From contig CASWVG010000012.1 of the NCBI GenBank assembly GCA_949472775.1, positions 1 to 64,000 on the forward strand: 64,000 nt of DNA. Direction: 5' to 3'. The notes below the pieces were generated by a model, which was not told where the DNA came from, did no database searches, and saw only the letters and a program-made list of their open reading frames with translations. The stretch's first letter is position 1. The number at the start of each line of letters is the position of its first letter. Shown here piece by piece: positions 1 through 9,792 of the stretch. Source of the stretch: an uncultured Lachnospiraceae bacterium (GTDB lineage: Bacteria; Bacillota; Clostridia; Lachnospirales; Lachnospiraceae). The translations under genes were made by a program, and so were the position numbers.

Positions 1-3000
1 GGTGAAACCATGCCAGGGGAAGAGCAGCCGGGCGGTGGAACGGAAGAGCCGGGTGATATAAAACCGGGCGGTGGTGAAACCATGCCGGGAGATACAAAGC
101 CGGATGAAGGGAACGACGGTTCAGAAGATCAGAATCCTCCCGGGGACGGACAGGAAACAGAAGCACCGGATGGGGAAACTAAACCCGGTGAGGAAGAACC
201 GGTGGAGGGCGAAGACAGTCTGGATACGATTTTTAATATCCAGGTATCTGGCAATGACATTTCCGGCAATGATCTGATGGCCTATGAGGAAGAAATGGAA
301 GAGGGAAACCGCGTGGTCGGCGGTTATATCGAGTTGCCGGAGGACCGGGATGTATCGGTGGTGGATGAGTCTGCGCCGGTTTATGGGTACGATGATGAGA
401 TTGCGCCTCTGTTGGAGAATCCCCTGCCGTCAGAGTACATACCGGAAAAAGGCACGCTTCCCTTGACCAGGAGCCAGAGTCCCTACGGAACCTGCTGGGC
501 GCATTCGTCCATGGCGCTGGCAGAAATTGATATGATGAGAAACGGGGGCGCAGCTTCCTCTGTGGACTATTCGGAATTGCATCTGGCATATTTTTCCTAT
601 GGCGGTGAGGTCAATGACCCGCTAGGCGGTCTGGAGGGGGATTCGAATACATGCGCAGAGGCTAATTTTCTGAATCAGGGCGGAAACCTTGCCCTGTCAC
701 AGTATGTGCTGGTGAACTGGGTTGGTGCGGCGGATGAATCTATAGCGCCCTATTCCCAGGCGGAAACTGCACTGAAAAGCGGGCTGAACAAAGAACTTGC
801 CTTCACCGATGTGGCGCATCTGCAGAACTCCTTTATGGTAAGTCTGCAGGATAACCGGGATATCGCCAAACGGATGATCCAGAAATATGGCGCTCTGGGT
901 ACCTCCTACTGTGATTCGAATCAGTTTTATAATGCTACATACAAAAGTTATTATTGTAATATCCCAAATTCAACCAATCATGCCGTCACCATTGTGGGGT
1001 GGGATGATTCTTTCAGTGCGGATCAATTCAGCACAAAGCCGGAAGGTGATGGCGCGTGGCTGATCCGGAACAGCTGGCAGGCAGGCGGGGACGCGGACAG
1101 CAGAGGCCGGAACAGCTATTTCTGGATGTCGTACTATGATAAGTCCCTGGCGGCAGGCTACGCTTTTGATTTTGAGGATGCGGAGAACTATCATCACAAT
1201 TATCAGTATGACGGCAGTATGAAAACGACGGCGTGGTATTACAAAACAGACAGTGTATATGGCGCCAATGTGTTTACGGCCAATGGCTACGAAAAGGGAG
1301 AGCGGTTAGAGGCGGTTGGCGTTGCATTTTATAAGGCACAGACTTCCTGCACGATCTCTATCTATAAAAATCTGACGGATCTGACGAACCCGGAAAGTGG
1401 TGAGCTGATTGAGGAGGCGACTACTGAGTCGAAATGCATCTGTGAAGGATTTTATACAATACCCCTGGAGGCTCCGGTGAGCCTTGCAAAGGGCGACACT
1501 TTTTCTGTGGTGGTGCGGTATAGCGCGCCGGAAACAGAGCCTGATATAGCGTATCTGCCATGTGAGGGATCGTCGAATACATGGTTTCGATGTGTGGTGG
1601 CGGCGAAGGCGGGACAGAGTTTTTATAAAAGTTCCCCAGATGGAGCATGGGTGGACTTTGGAAAAGCAAAAAATGCCAACCTGCGCATCAAGGCGTATTC
1701 CCTGGATGACGACGGCGGCACAGGGCTTCCCACCAGAATAGAGCTCGGGGACGAGGTGAAGGAGAAGGTCGAAGTCGGTGTGGGGGACAGCTGTCAGGCG
1801 TCCTGCACGGTTCTGCCGCGCAGCGCATCTGACAGAACAGTGCGCTGGGAAAGTGGTGATACGTCGATAGCCACGGTCGATGAAAAGGGGCTGATTACAG
1901 GCGTGTCTGCCGGTACGACGACGATTACCGTTACCTGTAATGCGGATACATCGGTTTATGCGTCATTCCTGGTGGAGGTATATTCTGATCTGAGGAGCAT
2001 TCAGATTATCGGTGACTTTCGTGTGGCTGCCGGTGAAACATTGGCGCTTGAGACGATCCGCAGCCCTTCGAGTGTGGCGGCATCAGACGTGCAGTGGAGC
2101 AGCTCCGATGAGAGGGTGCTGACCGTGGATGACAATGGTGTGGTGACGGGAGTTGCGCCCGGCTATGCTGTTATCACGGCCGGCATTGGGTCAGTTACGG
2201 CTACGAAGCGGATCACATGCGAGTTCCCGGCCTTTTCCTATAGATATGGCACTTCTATAGAGGGAATCACACTTACATGGACGACAGGTTCCGGCGCAAA
2301 GAGTTATCAGATATACAGGGCTGAGGGCGACAGTTGGCAGAATCCGCGGTTAGTGTCGACAGTCACGCCGGATGGCGGATCTACCTGCTCTTATCTGGAT
2401 CAGAATGTTACAGGAGATAATGAATATATATACGAAGTAAAAGCGATTGTGAATTATATAAATGGAAATAGTGTGGAAGAGAAGGCATATAGCTGCATGT
2501 ACCGCCATATTATAACTATGCCCGCGTATTACTCCATTACCTATCATCTGAACGGCGGTGAGAATAACGGCAGCAACCCGACATTTTACAGGGCGGGGTA
2601 TGCCTACAATTATATATACAACCCGAAGCAGCGGCCCGGATACTCCTTTACCGGCTGGTATTATGACGAGGGTATGACGGAGAAGTTTGGCTCAGGGTAT
2701 CTTCCGACGGACCGGACTGGCAATCTGAACCTCTATGCAGGGTGGAGCCTGGTTGTCTATCAGATTACCTATCGGCTGGACGACGGCACAAACCCGGCGG
2801 ATCAGATTACCTCCTATACGATTGAGACAGATACCTTTACGCTGCGGGAGCCGACAAAGGTGGGTAGTCTCTTTGACGGCTGGTATAAGGATTCCGCATT
2901 TACACAACCGGTTACTGAGATAGAGAAAGGAAGTACGGGAAACCGGACGCTGTATGCGAAGTGGGTGGTAAATGGGAAGAGGATTACCTATAATCTGAAT

Positions 3001-6000
3001 GGCGGTACAAATTCGGCAAAAAATCCTTCGAGCTATACGGATGCGGACGGTACAGTCAATCTTCAGAATCCGATCAGGAAGGGCTATGTTTTCCAGGGGT
3101 GGTATACGGAGAGCACTTATGAAAACCGTATATACAGTCTTTCTCCAGACAGGGTTAAGGGGGATCTGACGCTCTATGCGAAATGGAGTCTTAAAACGTA
3201 TAATATAACTTATACGGACGGCGGTACTCATGACAATCCGACCACCTATACGATAGAGATGCCGGATATCACGTTAAAGGGTGCGGTCAAATCGGGGTAT
3301 CAGTTTGCGGGCTGGTACACAGACATCAACCGCACGACGCCCATCGTTGAGATAAAAACAGATACCTGCGCGAATATGACCATTTATGCGAAATGGGAAC
3401 TGATATACTCCATTACATATTTTCTGGAGGGAGGTGTGAATGATCCGGATAACCCGTTATCCTATGTGGAATCAGATGAGATTACACTGGCACACCCGGT
3501 AAGAGAGGGGTATGTCTTTGGGGGCTGGTATACGGACAGGGCCTTTACCAAGCCAATCAGCGTAATTAAAGGCAGACGTGGCAAGCTGACTTTATACGCC
3601 AAGTGGGAGAACACTTCCCAGAAGATTACCTATGAACTGGATGGCGGTAAAAATTCTCCCAATAATCCATCCGGATATACAAGCGCGACAGACTTTGTCC
3701 TGGAAGCCCCTAAGAAGGATGGGTATGATTTCCAGGGGTGGTATACGGACAGTCTGTTTAAAAACAGGATTACCCGGATTGCGGACAGCACGACAACCGG
3801 CGTGGATATGACGCTTTATGCGAAGTGGTCGATTCACACTTACCGGATTACCTATATGGTGTATGGCGGAACAAACAGTAATCCGGAAACTTACACCATA
3901 AATGACGCGGTCATCATTTTGGAGGATGCGGTCAAAGAGGGAGCTGTTTTTGAGGGCTGGTACAGCGATTTCCGTTATCAGCAGAAAGTGACGCAGATCA
4001 GACCGGAAGATATGAGTGATATCACACTGTTTGCGAAGTGGCAGGGGGAGGAGGCTCCGGCCATAACGGCCATTCAGATCAAGGCGCCGACGCGCACGAC
4101 TTACAGGACAGGAGAGAAGCTGGATATTTCGGGCGGAGAAGTGACCTGCGTATCGGATATATTCGTGGCGACAATACCGATGCGCGCGGATATGATAAGT
4201 GGTTTCGACTCCTCCGGACAGGGTATCTGTCATGTGACGGTCAGATTTGAAGAGCAGACGGCAGACTTTGATACGCTCATTGTCGAGGAGCCGCAGTTAC
4301 AGGCTCTTTACGGGCAGAAACTCAGCGAGCTGACGTTGCCGGAAAACGGTCATGGTATTTATTCCTGGGCGGATGCGGATTTGAATCTTAACAGAGAGGG
4401 CGTATGGAACGTACCTGTCTCCTTCACCCCGAATGACCAGGAAGCCTTTCAGCGTCTGGATGATCTTTACGCGCATATTACAGTAGAGGGCAGCCCGGCA
4501 GATGATGCTCTGGAGACTGGTGTGCTTACTTTGGAGTCGGAGTCGTTTGTCTATACAGGTATGGAGCAGAAGCCAGAGGTAACACTCAGAGTCAAGGGCG
4601 TGTTACTTGCGGAAGGGCAGGATTATACACTAACTTATTACAACAACATAGATGCAGGGATGGCTACGGTTGTTGCCAGCGGTATGGGCGATTATCACGG
4701 CAGCATCAGTTATCCCTTTGAAATTTTGCCGGCCAGGATATGGATCTGGGCAGAGGATAAGACCATTCTGGTCGGAGACAGGGTGCCTGGACAGAGAGAT
4801 TACGAGTATGAAGTAAGCGGTCTGCTGATGAATGACCGGTTGATCAGTAAACCTGTATTTAGGTGTGGCGTTACGGAGGCTGGCACACAGAAAGCGGGGC
4901 GGTTTACGATTACACCGTCTGATGCGGATGCCGGTCCGAACTATACGATCACCTACGGGGAAGGAGTGCTGACTGTTTCGAGCGAGTATCTTGTGCACAA
5001 AGTTGTCTTTGATGTGCAGGGCCATGGAACCGCTCCCCGGGCGCTCTATGATGTCAAGGCGGGAAGCACGATAGATCCGCCCAAAGAGCCTTCGGCGAGC
5101 GGGTATGTCTTCAAGGGGTGGTGCAAAGATGCATCCTGCACACAGGACTGGGATTTCGAGGCCGATATCGTGCAGTCAGACATCACACTGTACGCGAAGT
5201 GGGCGAAAAAGAGCGCACAGGCAGGCAGCCAGTTCCAGATGCAGGAAATTGAGGATATTTATTATTATACTGGCAAGGCATGGAAACCGTCCGTGAATGT
5301 ATACGATGGCGAAACCATACTGAAGGCGGGACGGGATTACACGGTTAAATATTTCAACAATATCAATGCCAACGCGGACGGTGTATGGAAGAAAGGAAGC
5401 GGACAGGGGGCCGATTTTAACCCGGATATTCCGTATGTGCAGATTACCGGTAAGGGCAACTATACCGAAGAAGTGAAGGTGAATTTCGATATCCGTCCGG
5501 CTGTGATTGCCGATAAAGCCGGCAATCCCGCGGAGAAGGTCGTGCTGAAATACACGGACCAGTTTGTGGCGGCAAATAAGGTGTTAAAGCCGTTTGGCTC
5601 CGTCAAATACAGTAAGGCCATGAAACTGAACCGGGATTATATATTGATGCTGACGGCAGTGGATGTACGCGACGGCGACGGCGAAACTGTGAAGAGTGGG
5701 ACATCGTTTGAAAACGCGGCAATTCCCAGAGAGCATGAAGGCAGATTTATGCTCACGGTGAAGGGGACCGGTAATTATGAAGGCAGCATCAGCAGGAGCG
5801 TGTACGTTACGGATAAGAATCATTTGATGAAGAATGCGAAGATCACGCTCGGAAAAAACCAGAAAAATATCGAGCTTGTCGGGGAAAGTGTGGAGTTAAC
5901 CCCGTCAGTGGAAAATTCAGCGGATACTTTTACCGTGAAATTGGGCACAACAGTTCTCACGCCGGGGGACGATTATAAAGTAAGTTATCTGGATGAAAGC

Positions 6001-7188
6001 AATAGGAGAGTCGGAAAGGCGACGCTTGTGATCACAGGCATAGGTGAGTATTCCGGCACAAAGACGGCGACTTTTACCGTCAAGGGAAAGACGTTTACAG
6101 CCAGGAAAGTCACGGTGACGGGTGTGGAAGACAAGGTCTATACGGGACGTGCGATCACCCAGAACGATGCCGTTCTTGTATATGACGCTGGCGGGCCGGA
6201 TGAAAGGGAACTGAAGTATGGTACGGACTATACGGTAAGCTACGCGAAAAACATCAACAAAGGCACTGCCATAATGACGTTCACTGGTCTGGGAAAGGCA
6301 GGATTTAACGGAAGCTTTAAAGAGAGATTTCAGATTGCGGCGGATGATATCGAATCGGTGAAGCGCGGCTGGAATAAAATTGTCGTTGCATACAGCAAAG
6401 CGGGAGCAGAACCTGTCTCAGAGATTGTCCTTACCAATGATAGTGGAATACGGCTGAAAAACGGAAAGGATTACACGCTCAGATATAAGAACAATAAACT
6501 GGTAGCAGACGCGGGGGATGCGAAAGCGCCGACGATCACGGTGAAGGGAAAAGGAAATTACCAGGGTACCTTCAGTATTCCGTTTACGATCACGGGGGCG
6601 GATCTGGGAAGTAAGATCAAGAGCGGAGAAATTACTGTAAAGTCAACCGCTGTGCCATACCAGCCGAATAAACCCGGAGATTATGAGTATAAGCCGGCGA
6701 TAAAACTCATGGAAGGGAAAACGGCCCTGCGCCCCGGTGCGGATTACACAGTAACTTATATCAACAACACACAGGCGCATTATAAGGCGTATATAGACAG
6801 TCTTGGAAAGCGAGGCACTCGGGCGCCTGCGCCGCAGGCTATAATTGAGGCGGGGTCAGACAACACCTATTTGACAAACAGCGGGCTGGATCCCGTTCCG
6901 CTGACAATTTATCGCAATAAGCTGACAAAGGCTAATCTAGGAGTGGAGATTAAAGAGTCAGAATGTGTGTATACGGGTGCACAGGTGAAACCGGAAGTGG
7001 TTGTCTGTTATAAGGGAGAAACCGGCGAGATAGATCTGAAAGAGGGTATAGATTTTACTGTCTCTTACGGCGCCAATGTGAAATCCGGGAAAAAAGCAGG
7101 CAGTCTGACGATCAGCGGTATGGGTGCGACTTATGGCGGAGACGTCACAGTGAAGTTTGAGATAACCCGGAAGAAAATTAATTATTGA
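1..7188 (+). CDS. Giant secreted papain-like (C1) protease with Big_2 and InlB-type repeats, 5' end missing
   Basis: The frame is open to the left edge, so the true start and signal peptide lie outside; the first in-frame ATG is at 10 (numbering below counts from it). Residues 1-70 are a Pro/Gly/Glu-rich low-complexity linker, followed by VSGNDISGND. A papain fold is visible: oxyanion Gln156 and catalytic Cys162 in QSPYGTCW, His324 in TNHAVTIVGW, Asn354 in IRNSW. A lectin-like segment follows (about 400-570), then two Big_2 domains (580-740), an FN3-like stretch, seven tandem InlB/Listeria-Bacteroides repeats (about 840-1345, each ending in LYAKW or similar), and a long tail of YTG...DYTLTY beta-modules with an eighth InlB repeat. 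No LPXTG motif; it ends RKKINY. The triad is complete, so proteolysis outside the cell is likely. Surface retention by the repeats is inferred. The last ~900 residues are paralogous to the protein at 29751-34652. Confidence 0.9.
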   Translation, partial: GETMPGEEQPGGGTEEPGDIKPGGGETMPGDTKPDEGNDGSEDQNPPGDGQETEAPDGETKPGEEEPVEGEDSLDTIFNIQVSGNDISGNDLMAYEEEMEEGNRVVGGYIELPEDRDVSVVDESAPVYGYDDEIAPLLENPLPSEYIPEKGTLPLTRSQSPYGTCWAHSSMALAEIDMMRNGGAASSVDYSELHLAYFSYGGEVNDPLGGLEGDSNTCAEANFLNQGGNLALSQYVLVNWVGAADESIAPYSQAETALKSGLNKELAFTDVAHLQNSFMVSLQDNRDIAKRMIQKYGALGTSYCDSNQFYNATYKSYYCNIPNSTNHAVTIVGWDDSFSADQFSTKPEGDGAWLIRNSWQAGGDADSRGRNSYFWMSYYDKSLAAGYAFDFEDAENYHHNYQYDGSMKTTAWYYKTDSVYGANVFTANGYEKGERLEAVGVAFYKAQTSCTISIYKNLTDLTNPESGELIEEATTESKCICEGFYTIPLEAPVSLAKGDTFSVVVRYSAPETEPDIAYLPCEGSSNTWFRCVVAAKAGQSFYKSSPDGAWVDFGKAKNANLRIKAYSLDDDGGTGLPTRIELGDEVKEKVEVGVGDSCQASCTVLPRSASDRTVRWESGDTSIATVDEKGLITGVSAGTTTITVTCNADTSVYASFLVEVYSDLRSIQIIGDFRVAAGETLALETIRSPSSVAASDVQWSSSDERVLTVDDNGVVTGVAPGYAVITAGIGSVTATKRITCEFPAFSYRYGTSIEGITLTWTTGSGAKSYQIYRAEGDSWQNPRLVSTVTPDGGSTCSYLDQNVTGDNEYIYEVKAIVNYINGNSVEEKAYSCMYRHIITMPAYYSITYHLNGGENNGSNPTFYRAGYAYNYIYNPKQRPGYSFTGWYYDEGMTEKFGSGYLPTDRTGNLNLYAGWSLVVYQITYRLDDGTNPADQITSYTIETDTFTLREPTKVGSLFDGWYKDSAFTQPVTEIEKGSTGNRTLYAKWVVNGKRITYNLNGGTNSAKNPSSYTDADGTVNLQNPIRKGYVFQGWYTESTYENRIYSLSPDRVKGDLTLYAKWSLKTYNITYTDGGTHDNPTTYTIEMPDITLKGAVKSGYQFAGWYTDINRTTPIVEIKTDTCANMTIYAKWELIYSITYFLEGGVNDPDNPLSYVESDEITLAHPVREGYVFGGWYTDRAFTKPISVIKGRRGKLTLYAKWENTSQKITYELDGGKNSPNNPSGYTSATDFVLEAPKKDGYDFQGWYTDSLFKNRITRIADSTTTGVDMTLYAKWSIHTYRITYMVYGGTNSNPETYTINDAVIILEDAVKEGAVFEGWYSDFRYQQKVTQIRPEDMSDITLFAKWQGEEAPAITAIQIKAPTRTTYRTGEKLDISGGEVTCVSDIFVATIPMRADMISGFDSSGQGICHVTVRFEEQTADFDTLIVEEPQLQALYGQKLSELTLPENGHGIYSWADADLNLNREGVWNVPVSFTPNDQEAFQRLDDLYAHITVEGSPADDALETGVLTLESESFVYTGMEQKPEVTLRVKGVLLAEGQDYTLTYYNNIDAGMATVVASGMGDYHGSISYPFEILPARIWIWAEDKTILVGDRVPGQRDYEYEVSGLLMNDRLISKPVFRCGVTEAGTQKAGRFTITPSDADAGPNYTITYGEGVLTVSSEYLVHKVVFDVQGHGTAPRALYDVKAGSTIDPPKEPSASGYVFKGWCKDASCTQDWDFEADIVQSDITLYAKWAKKSAQAGSQFQMQEIEDIYYYTGKAWKPSVNVYDGETILKAGRDYTVKYFNNINANADGVWKKGSGQGADFNPDIPYVQITGKGNYTEEVKVNFDIRPAVIADKAGNPAEKVVLKYTDQFVAANKVLKPFGSVKYSKAMKLNRDYILMLTAVDVRDGDGETVKSGTSFENAAIPREHEGRFMLTVKGTGNYEGSISRSVYVTDKNHLMKNAKITLGKNQKNIELVGESVELTPSVENSADTFTVKLGTTVLTPGDDYKVSYLDESNRRVGKATLVITGIGEYSGTKTATFTVKGKTFTARKVTVTGVEDKVYTGRAITQNDAVLVYDAGGPDERELKYGTDYTVSYAKNINKGTAIMTFTGLGKAGFNGSFKERFQIAADDIESVKRGWNKIVVAYSKAGAEPVSEIVLTNDSGIRLKNGKDYTLRYKNNKLVADAGDAKAPTITVKGKGNYQGTFSIPFTITGADLGSKIKSGEITVKSTAVPYQPNKPGDYEYKPAIKLMEGKTALRPGADYTVTYINNTQAHYKAYIDSLGKRGTRAPAPQAIIEAGSDNTYLTNSGLDPVPLTIYRNKLTKANLGVEIKESECVYTGAQVKPEVVVCYKGETGEIDLKEGIDFTVSYGANVKSGKKAGSLTISGMGATYGGDVTVKFEITRKKINY

Positions 7189-7201
7189 TGCTTTATGTGA
7201 G

Positions 7202-7234
7202 GAATGTCCCTTGCTGTGACAGGCGGGGACATTC
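7202..7234 (+). terminator. Possible terminator after the protease gene
   Basis: A perfect 9-bp stem (GAATGTCCC / GGGACATTC) with a 15-nt loop lies 14 nt past the stop codon. It lacks a clear T-run, so it is a weak or factor-assisted terminator. Confidence 0.45.
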
Positions 7235-7392
7235 TGATTTGTGGTATAAACTGTACAACGGAATTGCTGATTAAGAATGGATACGGGATTTTAGTTTTTA
7301 CAGGATGAATTAGTGAAATCATGTAAAAAATATGATATAAAGAAAAGAGAACAGTATAAATATTCGGGCCGGCGCCCGGAACGGAGGTAAGA

Positions 7393-8808
7393 ATGCGTAA
7401 AACGAAGATAGTTTGTACCCTTGGACCATCTACAGACAACGAAGAAGTACTGCGGCAGATGATGCTAGAGGGCATGAATGTTGCCAGATGTAACTTCTCC
7501 CATGGTGTTCACGAGGATCATAAGAAAAGGATGGATGTGGTAAAAAAGCTTCGGAAGGAAGTGGGCAGACCGGTGGCGATTCTGCTTGATACCAAAGGCC
7601 CGGAAGTCCGTGTGAAAAACTTTAAGGAAGGCAAGGTTGTTCTGGAGGAGGGACAGCTCTTTACGCTGACGGCGGATGAAGTGGAAGGCACGAAAGACAT
7701 TGTGAGCGTGACTTATAACCGTCTCTATGAAGATCTGGAAGTGGGAATGCGCGTGCTGATCGACGACGGTCTGATCGAGATGAAAGTGGAGAAGGTGGAC
7801 AAAAGCAACATTGTCTGCCGCGTCATAAACGGCGGCACTGTTTCCAACCACAAGGGAGTGAATGTGCCGGATGTGGACTTGTCCATGCAGTATATCAGCG
7901 AAAAGGACAGGGAGGATATTCTGTTTGGGATCGAGCAGGACGTGGATTTTATCGCGGCTTCCTTTGTACAGAAAAAGGAAGATATATTGCAGCTAAGGAG
8001 GCTCCTTGAGAAAAACGGCGGCGAGGATATCAAAATTATTGCCAAGATTGAAAATGCGCAGGGTGTAGCAAACATCGACGATATTCTGGCAGTGTCTGAC
8101 GGCGTTATGGTGGCCAGAGGAGATATGGGTGTGGAGATTCCTTACGAGGATGTGCCCGTGATCCAGAAGGAGATTATCAAGAAAGTATATCGTGCCGGAA
8201 AGCAGGTGATTACTGCCACGCAGATGCTGGAGTCCATGATTAAGAATCCGAGGCCTACCCGTGCGGAGACGACTGACGTTGCCAATGCGGTTTATGATGG
8301 CACAAGTGCGATTATGCTCTCCGGGGAGACAGCGGCAGGCTCCTATCCCGTGGAGGCAGTGAAGACGATGGTTAAGATTGCGGAACGCACGGAACAGGAT
8401 GTGGACTACCGCAAGCGGTTTTTCCTGTTGGAGCGGGAGGCGAATCCCGATGTGACGGACGCGATCTGCCACGCGACCTGTACGACGGCGCTTGATTTAA
8501 ATGCGACAGCCATCGTGACGGTTACCAAATCAGGCAGATCTGCAAGGATGATTTCCCGTTACCGTCCCAAGAGCGATATCATAAGCTGTGCTACCACCGA
8601 GAAGGTATGCAGGCAGCTTTCCCTGACCTGGGGTGTGACGCCGCTTCTAATAAAGGAAGAGAAGGACGCTTATGTGCTTTTTGATAAAGCTATTGCGGCG
8701 GCGGAAAAGAAAGGGCTCCTAAAAACGGGGGACCTGACGGTTATCACTTCCGGTGTGCCGATTGGCATCTCCGGCACCACGAATATGATTAAGGTGCAGA
8801 TATTATAA
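7393..8808 (+). CDS. pyk: Pyruvate kinase
   Basis: Converts phosphoenolpyruvate and ADP to pyruvate and ATP in the last step of glycolysis. The 471-residue protein begins MRKTKIVCTLGPSTDN and shows the substrate and metal segments NFSHG, DTKGPEVR, IIAKIENAQG, the catalytic ARGDMGVEIP loop and MLESMIKNPRPTRAE, then a normal C-terminal allosteric domain. It lacks the extra PEP-utiliser domain found on Bacillus pyruvate kinases. GGAGG lies 5 nt before the ATG. It stands alone between two hairpins and is probably monocistronic. Confidence 0.97.
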   Translation: MRKTKIVCTLGPSTDNEEVLRQMMLEGMNVARCNFSHGVHEDHKKRMDVVKKLRKEVGRPVAILLDTKGPEVRVKNFKEGKVVLEEGQLFTLTADEVEGTKDIVSVTYNRLYEDLEVGMRVLIDDGLIEMKVEKVDKSNIVCRVINGGTVSNHKGVNVPDVDLSMQYISEKDREDILFGIEQDVDFIAASFVQKKEDILQLRRLLEKNGGEDIKIIAKIENAQGVANIDDILAVSDGVMVARGDMGVEIPYEDVPVIQKEIIKKVYRAGKQVITATQMLESMIKNPRPTRAETTDVANAVYDGTSAIMLSGETAAGSYPVEAVKTMVKIAERTEQDVDYRKRFFLLEREANPDVTDAICHATCTTALDLNATAIVTVTKSGRSARMISRYRPKSDIISCATTEKVCRQLSLTWGVTPLLIKEEKDAYVLFDKAIAAAEKKGLLKTGDLTVITSGVPIGISGTTNMIKVQIL

Positions 8809-8819
8809 TTGCTTGAAAC

Positions 8820-8845
8820 GGCTCCTGGGGTATGTGCCAGGAGCC
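8820..8845. terminator. Bidirectional terminator between pyk and the convergent phosphoesterase gene
   Basis: Perfect 9-bp stem GGCTCCTGG / CCAGGAGCC with an 8-nt loop, placed between two convergent genes and followed by a short AT-rich tail. Confidence 0.7.
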
Positions 8846-8851
8846 ATTCTA

Positions 8852-9790
8852 TTAAGGGGTTTTTTGCATGGGGTAGTCTGTTCGGGAAGATAATGGTATA
8901 TCAGACAGAAGTACCGGTCCTGCGATGACCTCCCTCGCCACATAGAGGGTGCTGTCCGCCCGGGTTGTCATGCTCCATTTGACCAGTGTCATTGTCATCC
9001 GTTCGATTTCAATACAGGTGATGCAGCGGGGATGGACGCAGCTTCCGGTGTTAAAGTAGCGGGCGGATGCGTCCGGCAGCGTCGGGCGGTGCGTGTGCCC
9101 GGTGATCAGAATGCGGCGGTTTTCCTGTGCCCATCTGTTCAGCCGGGTTTCGCATTTGGTTTTGACGCGGTAATTTTTCGCCGCGCTTGTGGGGTCGAGC
9201 ACACCCAGATTTTCCAACGGGCTCCAGACATACCGCACAAGGAAACGGGAGAGGGGCCATAGCGTGGAGTTGAGCAGACTCGCCTGATGCCCGTGCGTCA
9301 GGTAAAGCGATACGCGGGGCGCGTGAGCGGGCTGCGCCCCGGTGGTGAGAATTATGCCCTCATAAAAAGTGAGGGATGGAAAGAGGGGCTGCATCTGCTG
9401 AGACTGCGTACAGAAATAAGTGCCGCAGCTTTTTGCCGTGTAACCTTTCTTCCGTTTTACAATATCATGGTTGCCGTAGATCAGATACAGTCTGTTTTCT
9501 TCATAGAACTGTTTGAACAGCCAGAACACGTTGCTGTGGACATCAATAATATTTTTCATGCTTCTGTTTTCCCAAAGTTCATCCCCGTCACCCAGTTCGA
9601 TATAGGTAAACCCGTTCCGGTAGTAATGCTGCAGCGCGGCAAAATACAGATGCTGGTTTTTTAGAAAATTATCGGAGGAGGAGCCGATGCCCCGGTGACA
9701 GTCGCTCATAAGGACATAGCGGGAGTGGCGAGAAAGGGGGAGCATCGGTGCGTCCAGAAAGGCATGGTTGAGACGGGCTGATGTGCTCAT
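8852..9790 (-). CDS. Calcineurin-like metallophosphoesterase
   Basis: A 312-residue protein with the metal-binding signature of the calcineurin-like phosphoesterase fold in order: SDCHRG (D-x-H), LGDGDELWEN, GNHD, THGH and GHTHR. The order resembles UDP-2,3-diacylglucosamine hydrolase-type enzymes, but this organism should have no lipid A, so the substrate is unknown. The start codon is 2 nt past the stop of the upstream DUF4474 gene, with AGGAGA inside that gene's end as ribosome site. The two are therefore co-transcribed and possibly translationally coupled. Confidence 0.85.
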   Translation of the reverse strand: MSTSARLNHAFLDAPMLPLSRHSRYVLMSDCHRGIGSSSDNFLKNQHLYFAALQHYYRNGFTYIELGDGDELWENRSMKNIIDVHSNVFWLFKQFYEENRLYLIYGNHDIVKRKKGYTAKSCGTYFCTQSQQMQPLFPSLTFYEGIILTTGAQPAHAPRVSLYLTHGHQASLLNSTLWPLSRFLVRYVWSPLENLGVLDPTSAAKNYRVKTKCETRLNRWAQENRRILITGHTHRPTLPDASARYFNTGSCVHPRCITCIEIERMTMTLVKWSMTTRADSTLYVAREVIAGPVLLSDIPLSSRTDYPMQKTP

Positions 9791-9792
9791 GG

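Noticed and set aside
8852-9790. LpxH (lipid A synthesis) for the metallophosphoesterase
   Set aside because: Motif order is similar, but nothing else in the window suggests an outer membrane and the gene set is Firmicute.
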